Below are positions 36,519 through 48,700 of a stretch of DNA of 64,000 nt, in pieces (position 1 is the stretch's first letter; each line of letters starts with the position of its first letter). The notes under the pieces were generated by a model. It saw only the letters and a program-made list of their open reading frames with translations, did no database searches and was not told the origin of the DNA. The DNA is from Nocardia donostiensis (GTDB taxonomy: Bacteria; Actinomycetota; Actinomycetes; Mycobacteriales; Mycobacteriaceae): contig NZ_MUKP01000022.1 in assembly GCF_002081715.1 (NCBI RefSeq), forward strand, positions 1 to 64,000. Reading direction: 5' to 3'. The translations under genes and the position numbers were made by a program.

Positions 36519-37289
36519 TCAGGCAAGAACGTAACCGCCGTCGACGCCGATCACCTGACCGGTCACCCAACTGCCCGGGCGGGCCAACGCCACCACCCAC
36601 GGCACCACATCCTCGGGAAGACCGCGTCTGCCCAACGGAATACGCGCCGCTTCCTCGGCTTTCAACTCGTCGATCTCCTGCGCGCTCATCCGCATGCGCA
36701 ACAGCGCCTCGCTCTCGGTCGGCCCCGGCGCGATCGCATTGACCCGGATCCCGCGTTCGGCCAGTTCGAGCGCCCAGCTGCGGGTCAGATGCTCGAGCGC
36801 CGCCTTACCGGCCCCATAGTGGCTGATGCGGGGCGCGGGCTTGCTGCCGAACGTGCTGGACACATTGACCACCGCGCCACCCACCTCGGACAGATGTGTC
36901 AGCGCGGCCTGCGTCAGCAGAGTGGGACCGAGCACAGTGGTCGCCCACATCCGCAGGGCATCCGCGGGATCGATCTGCCCCAGCGGGGCCGGTATGCCGA
37001 ATCCCGCATTGTTGACGAGCAGATCGAGCCGCCCGCTACCGGCGACCGCCGCCTCGACCATCGCGGCGGTATCGGCCGGATCCGAGACATCGCCGGTCCG
37101 GGTACGGATCGCCGGATGTTGCGCGGCGGTGCGGGCCAGCGCGTTCGCGCGCCGCCCGGTCACCAGGACATCCATCCCGTATTCGGCGAGCGCCAAGGCC
37201 ACCGCGGCGCCGATACCGGAACCACCGCCGGTGACCAAGGCGGTGCGACCCGCCAGCGACAGGGGATCGGGTGAGGAATCTGTAGCCAT
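36519..37289 (-). CDS. Short-chain dehydrogenase/reductase
   Basis: 256-residue classical SDR. TGGGSGIG binds the cofactor, NNAG follows, and the catalytic set is S in NVSST, Y and K in YGAGK. The R pair in TGRRAN after the second strand suggests NADP(H). Start ATG 37289 (MATDSS) is preferred over an upstream extension. Divergent from a merR gene across 58 bp with a palindrome, so it is likely the regulator's target. Substrate unknown. Confidence 0.88.
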   Translation of the reverse strand: MATDSSPDPLSLAGRTALVTGGGSGIGAAVALALAEYGMDVLVTGRRANALARTAAQHPAIRTRTGDVSDPADTAAMVEAAVAGSGRLDLLVNNAGFGIPAPLGQIDPADALRMWATTVLGPTLLTQAALTHLSEVGGAVVNVSSTFGSKPAPRISHYGAGKAALEHLTRSWALELAERGIRVNAIAPGPTESEALLRMRMSAQEIDELKAEEAARIPLGRRGLPEDVVPWVVALARPGSWVTGQVIGVDGGYVLA

Positions 37290-37307
37290 GGCCGTGACGC
37301 TAAACAG

Positions 37308-37321
37308 TGACACAGGTGTCA
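37308..37321. promoter_or_regulatory. MerR-type operator between SDR and merR
   Basis: Palindrome TGACAC-AG-GTGTCA. It lies 18 nt before the SDR start and 26 nt before merR. A smaller palindrome AGGT-CA-ACCT follows at 37322-37331. MerR regulators commonly bind such sites inside a long-spaced promoter. Confidence 0.6.
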
Positions 37322-37347
37322 AGGTCAACCTCAGGAGCGCGTACGTC

Positions 37348-37722
37348 ATGCGAATCGGAGAACTGTCGCGGCGGACGGGTGTCAGCCGCCGGTCCATCCG
37401 CTACTACGAACAGCACGGCCTGCTGCTGCCGGAACGCACCAGCAACGGCTGGCGCCACTACGACGCAACCTGCGAGCACCGGGTCCGCGCCATCGCCGAC
37501 CTGCTCGGTAAGGGCTTGACCATCGACAGCGTCAGACAACTCGGTCCGTGCCTGGACCTGTACGACCCTGCCGCCTGCGACGACCCTGGTCCGGCGATCG
37601 AGATCTATCGCTCCCGCCTGGCCGTGCTCGACGACCGCCTTGCCCGGCTCCAGGCCCACCGAAACCGGCTCGCCGAGCAACTCGGCGCACTGCAGTCGGC
37701 CGGTGACCGGTCCGCCGGATGA
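37348..37722 (+). CDS. MerR-family transcriptional regulator
   Basis: 124 residues. RIGELSRRTGVSRRSIRYYEQHGLL is the winged-helix start typical of MerR proteins, with the coiled coil at about 80-115. Cysteines occur in the middle (GPCLDLYDPAACDD), a spacing seen in some metal or redox sensors, but these are not in a recognised metal-binding pattern. Start ATG 37348. Likely controls the divergent SDR. Confidence 0.87.
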   Translation: MRIGELSRRTGVSRRSIRYYEQHGLLLPERTSNGWRHYDATCEHRVRAIADLLGKGLTIDSVRQLGPCLDLYDPAACDDPGPAIEIYRSRLAVLDDRLARLQAHRNRLAEQLGALQSAGDRSAG

Positions 37723-38105
37723 GAGTCTCGGGCCCGGCCCGCCGGCGCTGCCGTTTGTGGTGACCTTGCTTTACCAGTCGTGGGTTCAGAACCCACGCAG
37801 GCAACCGGCCGCCGAACCGGTCTGCTTCTCATGCAACCGGCAGCCGGGCACGCAGACATTCGGCTCCAGTCGCTCACGCGGATGACCTCCGCAGACCGGA
37901 GACGCGAACACCCATCCCACGCACGTCGACGGCTGTTACGCAGTGGTTGTAGACGAAGCAGGTCGAGAGGGAACCGGATTGGGTGAACACCGCCTGGTCA
38001 CCTGCGGCTGGAGGGAGCGTGGGCGCTCAGGGCACTCGTACGGCACAGTCGAATCCCCGACTGGCCCAGCCGAGTTCCGTGTTCGGCGCCGGATCTCGTG
38101 GGAAC
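37723..38105. other. Intergenic region with one hairpin
   Basis: 383 bp between merR and the secreted hydrolase gene. It holds a short hairpin 57 nt after merR and, presumably, the hydrolase promoter. Open frames here show no family likeness. Confidence 0.4.
37779..37797. terminator. Short perfect hairpin after merR
   Basis: CGTGGGTT-CAG-AACCCACG, eight base pairs with a three-base loop. Probably a terminator for merR; no T run. It recalls a tRNA T-arm but no tRNA surrounds it. Confidence 0.45.
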
Positions 38106-39101
38106 ATGCGACCAATGAAGCGTGGAGTGGGTTGTGCAGTGTTGTGGTTGTTGCCAGCGCTGGTCGCGGGACTGCTCGTCGGGGCGCCGGACGCGGTGGC
38201 GGCGCCGGGATGTGTGGTCGAGGTGCGGCCGGTGGTGTTGCCGGTGGACGGTGAGCAGGCCACCGGGCGGGTATACGAACCGCGCGGATGTGCGGGAGGG
38301 CCGCCCGATGACCTGGTGGTGGCGGGACACGGGCACAACGGTTCCTCGGCCCAGTACGCCGAGTATCTGGTGTCGATCGCCCAGCGCACCGCCACCCCGA
38401 TCCTGGCAATGGATATGCGCGGCGCTGGCAGCGCGTGGCGGACCGGGGAATGGAATATCTGGGCCGGCTGGCGTGATCTGGTGGCCGCCACCCAGTGGTA
38501 TCGGGCCGAGCATCCGTCGATCACGCGCACCGTGCTGTGGGGGTGGAGTCAGGGCGCGATCACCACCGGTCTCGCCGCCGCCCACGGACCGCGCGGCCTG
38601 TTCGATTATTGGGTCGACACTTTCGGCCCCGCCGAGACCTTCAGCTACTGGCTGGGACCGGCCGCCGACGACCGCAGGCTGCGAGCCCAGATCGAACGCG
38701 ACGCGGGCGGATGCGTCCCGCTGCTGTGTCCGCAGGCCTACGCCGAACGTTCCCCGGCGCTGCTGGCAGGCAGGCTGGGGGTGCGGCGTGCGTTCGTGAT
38801 CCACGGCACCGCCGACCCGATCGTGCCTTACACCAGCGCGCTGGAGATGCGGGCGGCCCTGCTCGCGGCGGGTAAACCCACGTCGATGTACACCGTCGCC
38901 ACGGGCCGGGATCTCAACGGCGCGGTGGTTCCCGGTGACCACAGTGTCGGACCGGTGCTGTTCGAGGGCGGATGTGTAGTGGAACGCCTGCTGCTCGGCA
39001 CCGAGCCCGTGCACGGCGGTGACCGCGACTACCTCATCGATGTCGCCGGGGGAACAGTCACCGCGCCACCCGCGCCACCCGGCGCGAAATGCGCGGCCTG
39101 A
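38106..39101 (+). CDS. Secreted alpha/beta hydrolase
   Basis: 331 residues with a Sec signal peptide (helix VLWLLPALVAGLLVGA, cleavage likely after AVAA, residue 33). The catalytic triad can be placed at S148 (GWSQG), D237 (HGTADPIV) and H279 (GDHS). Cysteines in the mature chain could form disulfides. Looks like a secreted lipase, esterase or peptidase of the prolyl-oligopeptidase-like group; the substrate is open. ATG 38115 is an alternative start. Confidence 0.82.
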   Translation: MRPMKRGVGCAVLWLLPALVAGLLVGAPDAVAAPGCVVEVRPVVLPVDGEQATGRVYEPRGCAGGPPDDLVVAGHGHNGSSAQYAEYLVSIAQRTATPILAMDMRGAGSAWRTGEWNIWAGWRDLVAATQWYRAEHPSITRTVLWGWSQGAITTGLAAAHGPRGLFDYWVDTFGPAETFSYWLGPAADDRRLRAQIERDAGGCVPLLCPQAYAERSPALLAGRLGVRRAFVIHGTADPIVPYTSALEMRAALLAAGKPTSMYTVATGRDLNGAVVPGDHSVGPVLFEGGCVVERLLLGTEPVHGGDRDYLIDVAGGTVTAPPAPPGAKCAA

Positions 39102-39166
39102 CCGGAACAAAGCGGGCAACCGGTGTGGTTGAGGCGAAGCGACGGCCACACCGAAACGAGGATCGT

Positions 39167-40030
39167 ATGAACAAGCCGACCGACCCTACTTACCGCTGGA
39201 ACGGCGCGGAACTGGACCTGGACGAATACTTGGCGACGATCGGCTACGACGGGCCGCGCACCCCCACCCTGGCCACCTTGCGCGGCCTGGTCGCGGCACA
39301 CACCACCGCCATCCCGTTCGAGAACATCGAAGCGGTACTCGGTAGACCGGTCCCGCTGGACCTGCCTTCCCTGCAAGGCAAACTGATCCGCAGCCGCCGC
39401 GGCGGCTACTGCTACGAGAACGCAGGCCTGTTCGCGGCTGCCGCCGAACGGCTCGGTTTCCAGGTCACCGGTCTGTCGGGGCGGGTGAGCATGGGCGCGA
39501 GCGGAGTACGACCGGCCACGCACGCCCTGCTGCGCATCACCACCGCCGACGACGATCGGGTGTGGATCGTCGATGTCGGCTTCGGCGCCGGCCCGTCCGA
39601 ACCCTACGAACTGACCGATGAGCACGGCGACATCCAGCTCGGTGGCTGGCGGTTCCGGCTGGAACGCACCTCCGGCGAACTCGGCGACGACCTGTGGGTG
39701 CTGCATCAGTTCGCCCGCGACGGCTGGATCGACCGCTACACCTTCACCGTGAACCCGCAGTACCGTATCGATTTCGAGGTCGGCAACCTTTTCGTATCCA
39801 CCTCGCCGCGCTCACCGTTCACCCAGCGCCCGTACATCCAGCGGTTCCTGCCCGGTGTGCACCACATCCTCGACGGCGCAACCTGGATCACCGAATACCC
39901 CGACGGAACCAGCGAATCCCGGGTGCTCGAGCTCGGCGAAGTGCCCAAGATCCTGTCGGAAGTATTCGATATCGACCTGTCCGAATCCGATGCTCTGGCT
40001 CTGCTCTCGGCACCCTGGACGCAGAGCTGA
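39167..40030 (+). CDS. nat: Arylamine N-acetyltransferase
   Basis: 287-residue NAT. The cysteine-histidine-aspartate triad is complete: C82 (RGGYCYEN), H119 (ATHALL) and D136 (VDVGFGAG). It moves acyl groups from acyl-CoA to arylamines and hydrazines; in mycobacteria NAT can inactivate isoniazid and is tied to cholesterol breakdown, but no cholesterol genes are nearby. Start ATG 39167 with ACGAGG upstream. Confidence 0.94.
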   Translation: MNKPTDPTYRWNGAELDLDEYLATIGYDGPRTPTLATLRGLVAAHTTAIPFENIEAVLGRPVPLDLPSLQGKLIRSRRGGYCYENAGLFAAAAERLGFQVTGLSGRVSMGASGVRPATHALLRITTADDDRVWIVDVGFGAGPSEPYELTDEHGDIQLGGWRFRLERTSGELGDDLWVLHQFARDGWIDRYTFTVNPQYRIDFEVGNLFVSTSPRSPFTQRPYIQRFLPGVHHILDGATWITEYPDGTSESRVLELGEVPKILSEVFDIDLSESDALALLSAPWTQS

Positions 40031-40102
40031 ACACATCGGCTCGGCGCGCAGGTAGCGAGCGCAGGCGGGTGTGCCGGAGCGCGGGCGTTACCCTCGACAC
40101 TG

Positions 40103-41854
40103 ATGCGTATCGATCGCAAGATTCTCGTGCTGCTGTGCGCCCTCGGTCTGGCACTGGCCGGATGCTCCTCCGGCCCGCCGGAACCGGAGACGGTTGCGCA
40201 ACGGTTCACCGAGGCCCTCAATAGCGACGATGTGCCTGCGGCGGCCGCGCTCACCGACAACCCGGATCAGGCAGGCCAGGTGCTGCGAACCCTCTTCGAC
40301 AACCTGGGTTCGGAAGCCACGTTCGAGGTCCGCAACACCGACGGCGACACCTTCACCCTGGCCACCACCTGGAAACTGGGCGACGACGGCCGGGCCGAAT
40401 GGAAGTACACCACCACCGGGATCGCCGACGAGACCGAATCGGGTTGGAAGATCCGGTGGAATCCCGCCACCATCGCACCCGGCCTCGACACCGGCCCACT
40501 GGTCTTCGCCCCGGTGTATCCCGAGCCTGCGCAGGTCCTCGACGCCGCGGGCGGTCCGCTGCTGACCCAGCAGGTGGTCACCCTGGTGCAGTTGGTTCCC
40601 GGCGCCGATACCGCCGCGATAGCGGGCCTGCTGTCCCCGCTGGCGCCGGGTATCACCCCGGCATCCCTGGACGCCGACCTCGCCGCAGCCAACGGCGGTC
40701 AGATCACCGCCATCACCCTGCGCGAATCGGATATCGCTCCCATCCGGGACGCCCTCACCGCCACTGCTGGCGTCACGCTCGCCCCGCAGACCCGCCTGCT
40801 GACCACGGACAAGACGATCTCGGGCCCAACCCTGTCCGGGCTGAGCGAACTGTGGCAGGAACGCGCCGACGAGGCGGCAGGCTGGGCGGTACGCGCGCGC
40901 ACCCCCGACAGCACCGAGCGCATCGCCGGACAGGACCCGAGGCCAACCACCGATATCCCGACCACTCTCGATATCGGCCTGCAACGCGCCGCGGAAGCAG
41001 CGCTGGAACCGGTCGGGCAGGCCGCCGCGATCGTCGCGATCCAACCGTCCACCGGAAATATTCTGGCGGCAGCCCAGAACGGCGCGGCGGACGCGATCGG
41101 CCCGATCGCGCTTACCGGCCTGTACCCACCGGGCTCGACGTTCAAAACGGTCACCGCCGCCGCCGCGCTGGACGCGGGCGCCGTCACTCCCGATACGGTG
41201 CTGCCCTGCCCCGGCGTCGCCGATATCGAAGGCCGCCGCATCCCTAACGACGACAGCTTCGACCTGGGCGACGTGCCGTTACACACCGCGTTCGCCCATT
41301 CCTGCAACACCACCATGGCCCGATTGGCCGTGCAACTGCCCCCGGACGCTCTCACCCGGACCGCCGAACGGCTCGGACTCGGCATCGATTACGTCACTCC
41401 TGGCCTGACAACGGTCACCGGAAATGTTCCGGTAGCCGAGACTCCCGCCCAACGGGTGGAGTCGAGTATCGGGCAGGGCCAGGTGACCGCGTCCCCGTTC
41501 GGGATGGCGTTGGTCGCGGCGGCGCTGGCTCATGGATCACCGCCCGCGCCGGTGCTGGTGACAGGGGAGCCGGGAGTCCCCGACCGGACCCCGCCGCCAC
41601 TGCCTGCGCAGATCACCGAGCAGGTGCGCACCATGATGCGAGAAACCGTGACCGCAGGCACCGCCACCCAGCTCGCCGATATCCCCGGCCTGCTGGGCAA
41701 AACCGGAACCGCCGAATACGGCGACAATACCGAGGCGCACGGCTGGTTCATCGGTATCCACGGTGATCTGGCGTTCGCGGTCTTCGTCACCGACGCGGGC
41801 AGTTCGGCGCCAGCGGTGGAGGCAGCGGGCCGGATGCTGCGCGCCCCGCGCTAG
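40103..41854 (+). CDS. Penicillin-binding lipoprotein (class B transpeptidase)
   Basis: 583 residues. Signal sequence with lipobox LAGC, so C21 is lipidated. An NTF2-like MecA_N domain (about 28-130) precedes the PBP dimer domain, and the transpeptidase domain has S345TFK348, S400CN402 and K533TG. It crosslinks peptidoglycan outside the membrane. The layout matches Rv2864c of M. tuberculosis. ATG start is the only one that gives the lipobox. Confidence 0.93.
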   Translation: MRIDRKILVLLCALGLALAGCSSGPPEPETVAQRFTEALNSDDVPAAAALTDNPDQAGQVLRTLFDNLGSEATFEVRNTDGDTFTLATTWKLGDDGRAEWKYTTTGIADETESGWKIRWNPATIAPGLDTGPLVFAPVYPEPAQVLDAAGGPLLTQQVVTLVQLVPGADTAAIAGLLSPLAPGITPASLDADLAAANGGQITAITLRESDIAPIRDALTATAGVTLAPQTRLLTTDKTISGPTLSGLSELWQERADEAAGWAVRARTPDSTERIAGQDPRPTTDIPTTLDIGLQRAAEAALEPVGQAAAIVAIQPSTGNILAAAQNGAADAIGPIALTGLYPPGSTFKTVTAAAALDAGAVTPDTVLPCPGVADIEGRRIPNDDSFDLGDVPLHTAFAHSCNTTMARLAVQLPPDALTRTAERLGLGIDYVTPGLTTVTGNVPVAETPAQRVESSIGQGQVTASPFGMALVAAALAHGSPPAPVLVTGEPGVPDRTPPPLPAQITEQVRTMMRETVTAGTATQLADIPGLLGKTGTAEYGDNTEAHGWFIGIHGDLAFAVFVTDAGSSAPAVEAAGRMLRAPR

Positions 41855-42016
41855 CGCATCCGCAGGTCGCCGACTGACGGTGGCGCGCGGGGGTACATCG
41901 CTCGCCGGTGTTGTCGCGGTGGCAGCTACACTCATCGGCGAACGCGTGAGTCGTCAAGGACGCGGCATGTCACAATTTCGAGAAGGTTCGGAGTAGGCGC
42001 CATCGATACCGGTCAG

Positions 42017-43540
42017 TTGATCGCGGAGCACTACCGCCTGGTCGAGCGGATTGGTAGCGGCGGCACAGGTGTGGTCTGGCGTGCCGTCGACGAGCGTCTG
42101 CAACGGTCGGTGGCGATCAAGCAGATCCACATCAAACCGAGTCTGCCAGAGGCCGAGCGCGATGTGCTGCGGCAGCGCGCGACGCGAGAAGCGCGCAACG
42201 CCGCGCGATTCCAGCATCCCAATGCGATCGTCGTTTTCGACATCACCGAGCACGGCGGTGATCCGTGCCTGGTGATGGAATACCTGAAATCGCGCAGCCT
42301 GGCGATGGTGTTGTCTGCGCAGGGCGCGCTGCCGCTGGCGCAGGTCGCCCGCATCGGCGAACAGGTGGCCTCGGCGCTCATCGCCGCCCATCAGGCGGGC
42401 CTCGTGCACCGTGATGTCAAACCGGGCAACATCCTGCTCGACGATCACGGTACGGTCAAGATCACCGATTTCGGTATCTCCCGCGCCGCGGGTGACGTCA
42501 CCCTCACCGAGACCGGCCTGATCTGCGGTACCGCCGCCTATCTCGCCCCCGAGGTGGCGCGCGGCGCCGATCCGAGCCCGGCCGCCGACGTGTTCTCCCT
42601 CGGCGCGACCCTGTTCCACGCGTTGGAAGGCGAACCGCCCTACGGCACGGGAGCCAACCCGCTGGCGGTGCTGTACGCGGCCGCCAACGGTCAGGTCAGC
42701 GAACCGCGCAATGCGGGTCCGGCCACCGATTTCCTGCTGCAACTATTGAGCCCGCGGCCAGAGGACCGGCCAACCATGCGGGCCGCCCGCGATCAGCTGG
42801 CCATGTTCGCCGATACCGACGCAGACCAGGAGACCGTCGGGTTCGTCCCCGCCAGCGAGGCCTTCGGCCGCAGCCAGAACGGTGCAGCGACGCGCACACT
42901 GCAGCGGGCCGAGCCCATTGCGGCCCCCACCGAACGGCAGCAGCGGCCTGCCCCGCCCCGTCCGGCGGGCGTGCACCCGGATACCGCCGCGCATCCGCGC
43001 CCCACCGCGCAGCCCGGTGCCGACAACAATCGTGCCCCCGGGAAACGTCGCGCCGTCCTCATCGGCGGTATCGCCGGTGCCGTGATCGCCGGTTCGACGC
43101 TGTACTTCACGGTTTTCGACGACGGCAGCGGGAACACCTCGTCGGTGCAGGCCGAAACACCGTCGAGCACCCCATCGCCCGATGACACGGACAGCGACCC
43201 CAATACGCCGGCCCTCGGTGAGACACCGAGCGTGAGCACCGTGCAGTGGGTGCCCGCCGGACAGTTGATCGAACGCTTCTACAGCAACCCTGCCGGTTCC
43301 TGGTCGCTGCTGACCCCGGCCGCGCAGCAGGTGTACGGCAGTGAGCAGAAGTTCCGGCAGTTCTGGTCGCAGAACACGATCCAGAGCTTCTCCACCATCG
43401 AGGCGTACAAGGGCAACAACTCCGACGGTTCGGTCGATATGCGCATCCACAACCTCAGTTATGGCGGCCAGACCAAACAGCTGTCGTTGCGCATCGTCGA
43501 CACCGGCCAGGGGCTGCTCATCGACAGCGACACTCGCTGA
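42017..43540 (+). CDS. Receptor-type serine/threonine protein kinase
   Basis: About 507 residues: kinase domain at 5-265 with GSGGTGVV loop, K35, HRD (D133) and DFG (D151); a proline-rich linker; one membrane helix at 346-365; an outer domain of about 140 residues without PASTA motifs. The start is uncertain. No in-frame ATG or GTG exists near it; TTG 42017 is the first usual codon, but IDTGQ can be read from an ATC at 42002 with GGAG nine bases before. It follows a penicillin-binding protein by 160 bp, hinting at cell-wall signalling. Confidence 0.9.
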   Translation: MIAEHYRLVERIGSGGTGVVWRAVDERLQRSVAIKQIHIKPSLPEAERDVLRQRATREARNAARFQHPNAIVVFDITEHGGDPCLVMEYLKSRSLAMVLSAQGALPLAQVARIGEQVASALIAAHQAGLVHRDVKPGNILLDDHGTVKITDFGISRAAGDVTLTETGLICGTAAYLAPEVARGADPSPAADVFSLGATLFHALEGEPPYGTGANPLAVLYAAANGQVSEPRNAGPATDFLLQLLSPRPEDRPTMRAARDQLAMFADTDADQETVGFVPASEAFGRSQNGAATRTLQRAEPIAAPTERQQRPAPPRPAGVHPDTAAHPRPTAQPGADNNRAPGKRRAVLIGGIAGAVIAGSTLYFTVFDDGSGNTSSVQAETPSSTPSPDDTDSDPNTPALGETPSVSTVQWVPAGQLIERFYSNPAGSWSLLTPAAQQVYGSEQKFRQFWSQNTIQSFSTIEAYKGNNSDGSVDMRIHNLSYGGQTKQLSLRIVDTGQGLLIDSDTR

Positions 43541-43567
43541 CGCCCGACAGCGATACCCGCTGACGCC
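43522..43567 (+). repeat. 23-bp tandem duplication across the kinase stop codon
   Basis: CGACAGCGACACTCGCTGACGCC is too long to quote twice; the two adjacent copies (43522-43544, 43545-43567) match at 21 of 23 positions. The stop TGA lies in copy 1; copy 2 repeats it out of frame. Confidence 0.7.
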
Positions 43568-43727
43568 GGCCTCGGCCCGGCGGACGCTGCTGCCGACCCT
43601 CACGCAATGACACAGCGGCCTGTCTTGTCATAGCCCCACCCGATGGTTCACCGCCTGCGGCCGGGCTTTCGGCGAGCCCCTGCGGGCTGCGCCGCAACAG
43701 CGTGCCCTAGGAAATATGTGCCCCATC

Positions 43728-43862
43728 ATGGCTGCCGAGCGCATCGAGCTGATCGCTCTGTTGCGGGAACTGCGTGGGCAGGAATGGGAGGTGCCGCCGA
43801 CGGTACCGGAGTACCGGAGCTGCGACGCCGCCGCGCCGGAGCGCAGGCTCGGCGGACCGGGG
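43728..43862 (+). pseudogene. Possible remnant of a maleylpyruvate isomerase-like (DinB) N-terminus
   Basis: The frame reads AERIELIALLRELRGQEW then EVPPTVPEY, which resembles the start of mycothiol-dependent maleylpyruvate isomerase/DinB proteins (ALLRxLxxEQWxxP). The likeness fades after about 30 residues and the frame continues into hisD in the wrong phase. It may be chance. Confidence 0.22.
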
Positions 43863-43891
43863 CGCGCGGATAACCGGTGGTATCGGACCGA

Positions 43892-43897
43892 TAGGCT
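43892..43897 (+). promoter_or_regulatory. Likely -10 box of the his operon
   Basis: TAGGCT, about 57 nt before the hisD ATG. The same hexamer precedes hisA and pyk. Confidence 0.35.
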
Positions 43898-43953
43898 GGT
43901 AGCGGCAACTTTCCCGTTGCGTTCACCAGCTGCAGACAAGGATCGACACCGAT

Positions 43954-47076
<3,123 letters not shown>

Positions 47077-47080
<4 letters not shown>

Positions 47081-47712
47081 CCGCATCATCGGTTGTGCTG
47101 CTGGACTACGGTTCCGGCAACCTGCATTCCGCCGAACGCGCACTCGTCCGGGCCGGAGCGCAGGTGGAGGTGACCGCCGACCCGCAGGCCGCGCTCGCCG
47201 CCGACGGCCTGGTGGTGCCTGGTGTCGGTGCGTTCGCGGCCTGTATGGCCGGGCTGCGTGCGGTGCGCGGGGAACGGATCATCGGCCAGCGGCTGGCAGG
47301 TTCGCGTCCGGTCCTCGGGATCTGCGTCGGTATGCAGATCCTGTTCGACCGCGGCGTGGAATTCGGTGTCGAAACCGAGGGCTGCGGCGAGTGGCCTGGC
47401 ACCGTCGACCAGCTCGATGCCCCGGTGCTCCCGCATATGGGGTGGAACACCGTCGACGCTCCCGAAGGCAGCGTGCTGTTCGCTGGAATGGACGCCGACA
47501 CCCGCTTCTACTTCGTGCACACCTACGCCGCCCGCACCTGGGACCTGCCGCCCAGCGACCACCTGGCCGCACCGAAACTGACCTGGGCCGAACACGGCGG
47601 GAAATTCCTGGCCGCCGTGGAGAACGGTGCCCTGTCGGCCACTCAGTTCCATCCGGAGAAGTCCGGCGACGCGGGCGCTCACCTGCTGCGCAACTGGGTG
47701 CAGTCGCTGTAG
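47077..47712 (+). CDS. hisH: Imidazole glycerol phosphate synthase, glutaminase subunit
   Basis: Class I glutamine amidotransferase that feeds ammonia to HisF. 211 residues. Triad: C83 (GICVGMQ), H192 and E194 (FHPEKS). GTG start overlaps the hisB stop (GTGA). It ends the first his unit; a 231-bp gap with a new promoter precedes hisA. Confidence 0.96.
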
Positions 47713-47930
47713 CCGGCCCGGCTGCGGTGTTCTGCGCCGTTCAGGACACTCACCAGTGCCCAGCAGGGCCGTCGAGACCGAGTCCAGCCTCCAGCTCTTG
47801 GTGGTGCAGACGGTGTCGAAGTGGTGCAGCTCGCCGAGTATGTACTGCGGGCCGGGATGTCTCCCACTGTTGGCGCCGCTCGCTGTAGGTCTCAACGCGG
47901 CCCGCGAGCCCGGCGCGAACTCCGAGCTAC

Positions 47931-47936
47931 TAGGCT
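47931..47936 (+). promoter_or_regulatory. Leaderless -10 box of hisA
   Basis: TAGGCT ends 7 nt before the GTG at 47944. This gives the second half of the his cluster its own promoter. Confidence 0.5.
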
Positions 47937-47943
47937 GCACGGA

Positions 47944-48675
47944 GTGAGTCTTGTGCTGCTACCCGCCGTCGATGTCGCCAATGGAGAGGCCGTGCGCCTG
48001 GTGCAAGGGGAGGCGGGCAGTGAAACCAGCTACGGGTCGCCCCGCGATGCGGCATTGGCCTGGCAGGAAGCCGGCGCCGAATGGGTGCACCTGGTCGATC
48101 TGGATGCAGCGTTCGGCCGCGGGTCCAACCGGGAACTGCTCGCCGAGGTGGTCGGCGAACTCGACGTCGCCGTCGAACTGTCCGGCGGTATTCGCGACGA
48201 CGAATCGCTGAAGGCCGCGCTCGACACCGGCTGCGCCCGAGTCAATCTGGGCACCGCCGCACTGGAAGACCCGACCTGGTGCGCTCGCGCCATCAGCGAA
48301 TACGGTGACCGGATCGCCGTGGGTCTGGACGTGCGCATCATCGATGGCGAGCACCGGCTGCGCGGTCGCGGCTGGGTCAGCGACGGTGGCGATCTGTGGG
48401 AGGTGCTGGAGCGGCTGGAACGCGACGGCTGCTCGCGCTATGTGGTCACCGACGTCACCAAGGACGGCACCCTCACCGGCCCCAACCTGGATCTGCTGCG
48501 CGACGTCTGCGCTGCCACCGATGCCCCTGTGATCGCCTCCGGCGGCGTCTCCACCATCGAAGACCTGGCCGCGATCGCGGGCCTGGTCCCCGAAGGTGTC
48601 GAAGGCTCCATCGTCGGCAAGGCCCTCTACGCAGGGCGTTTCACGCTGCCCGAAGCACTGGCTGCGGTGCGCTGA
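47944..48675 (+). CDS. priA: ProFAR isomerase HisA, probably bifunctional PriA
   Basis: TIM-barrel isomerase of 243 residues. Catalytic aspartates D10 ([10 protein letters not shown]) and D174 ([11 protein letters not shown]) agree with mycobacterial PriA, which serves both histidine synthesis (ProFAR isomerase) and tryptophan synthesis (PRA isomerase). The trp cluster here has no trpF, which supports the dual role. GTG start at leaderless distance from TAGGCT. Confidence 0.95.
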   Translation: MSLVLLPAVDVANGEAVRLVQGEAGSETSYGSPRDAALAWQEAGAEWVHLVDLDAAFGRGSNRELLAEVVGELDVAVELSGGIRDDESLKAALDTGCARVNLGTAALEDPTWCARAISEYGDRIAVGLDVRIIDGEHRLRGRGWVSDGGDLWEVLERLERDGCSRYVVTDVTKDGTLTGPNLDLLRDVCAATDAPVIASGGVSTIEDLAAIAGLVPEGVEGSIVGKALYAGRFTLPEALAAVR

Positions 48676-48700
48676 GGCGATTCGACGACAGATTGTTCCG

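Larger units (their letters stand above)
43541..43953. other. Intergenic region before hisD
   Basis: 413 bp. It contains the end of a tandem duplication, a possible gene remnant and the hisD promoter. Confidence 0.45.

Noticed and set aside
37741..37810. tRNA-like T-arm around 37779-37797
   Set aside because: Only one hairpin is present; no acceptor, D or anticodon arms can be formed around it.
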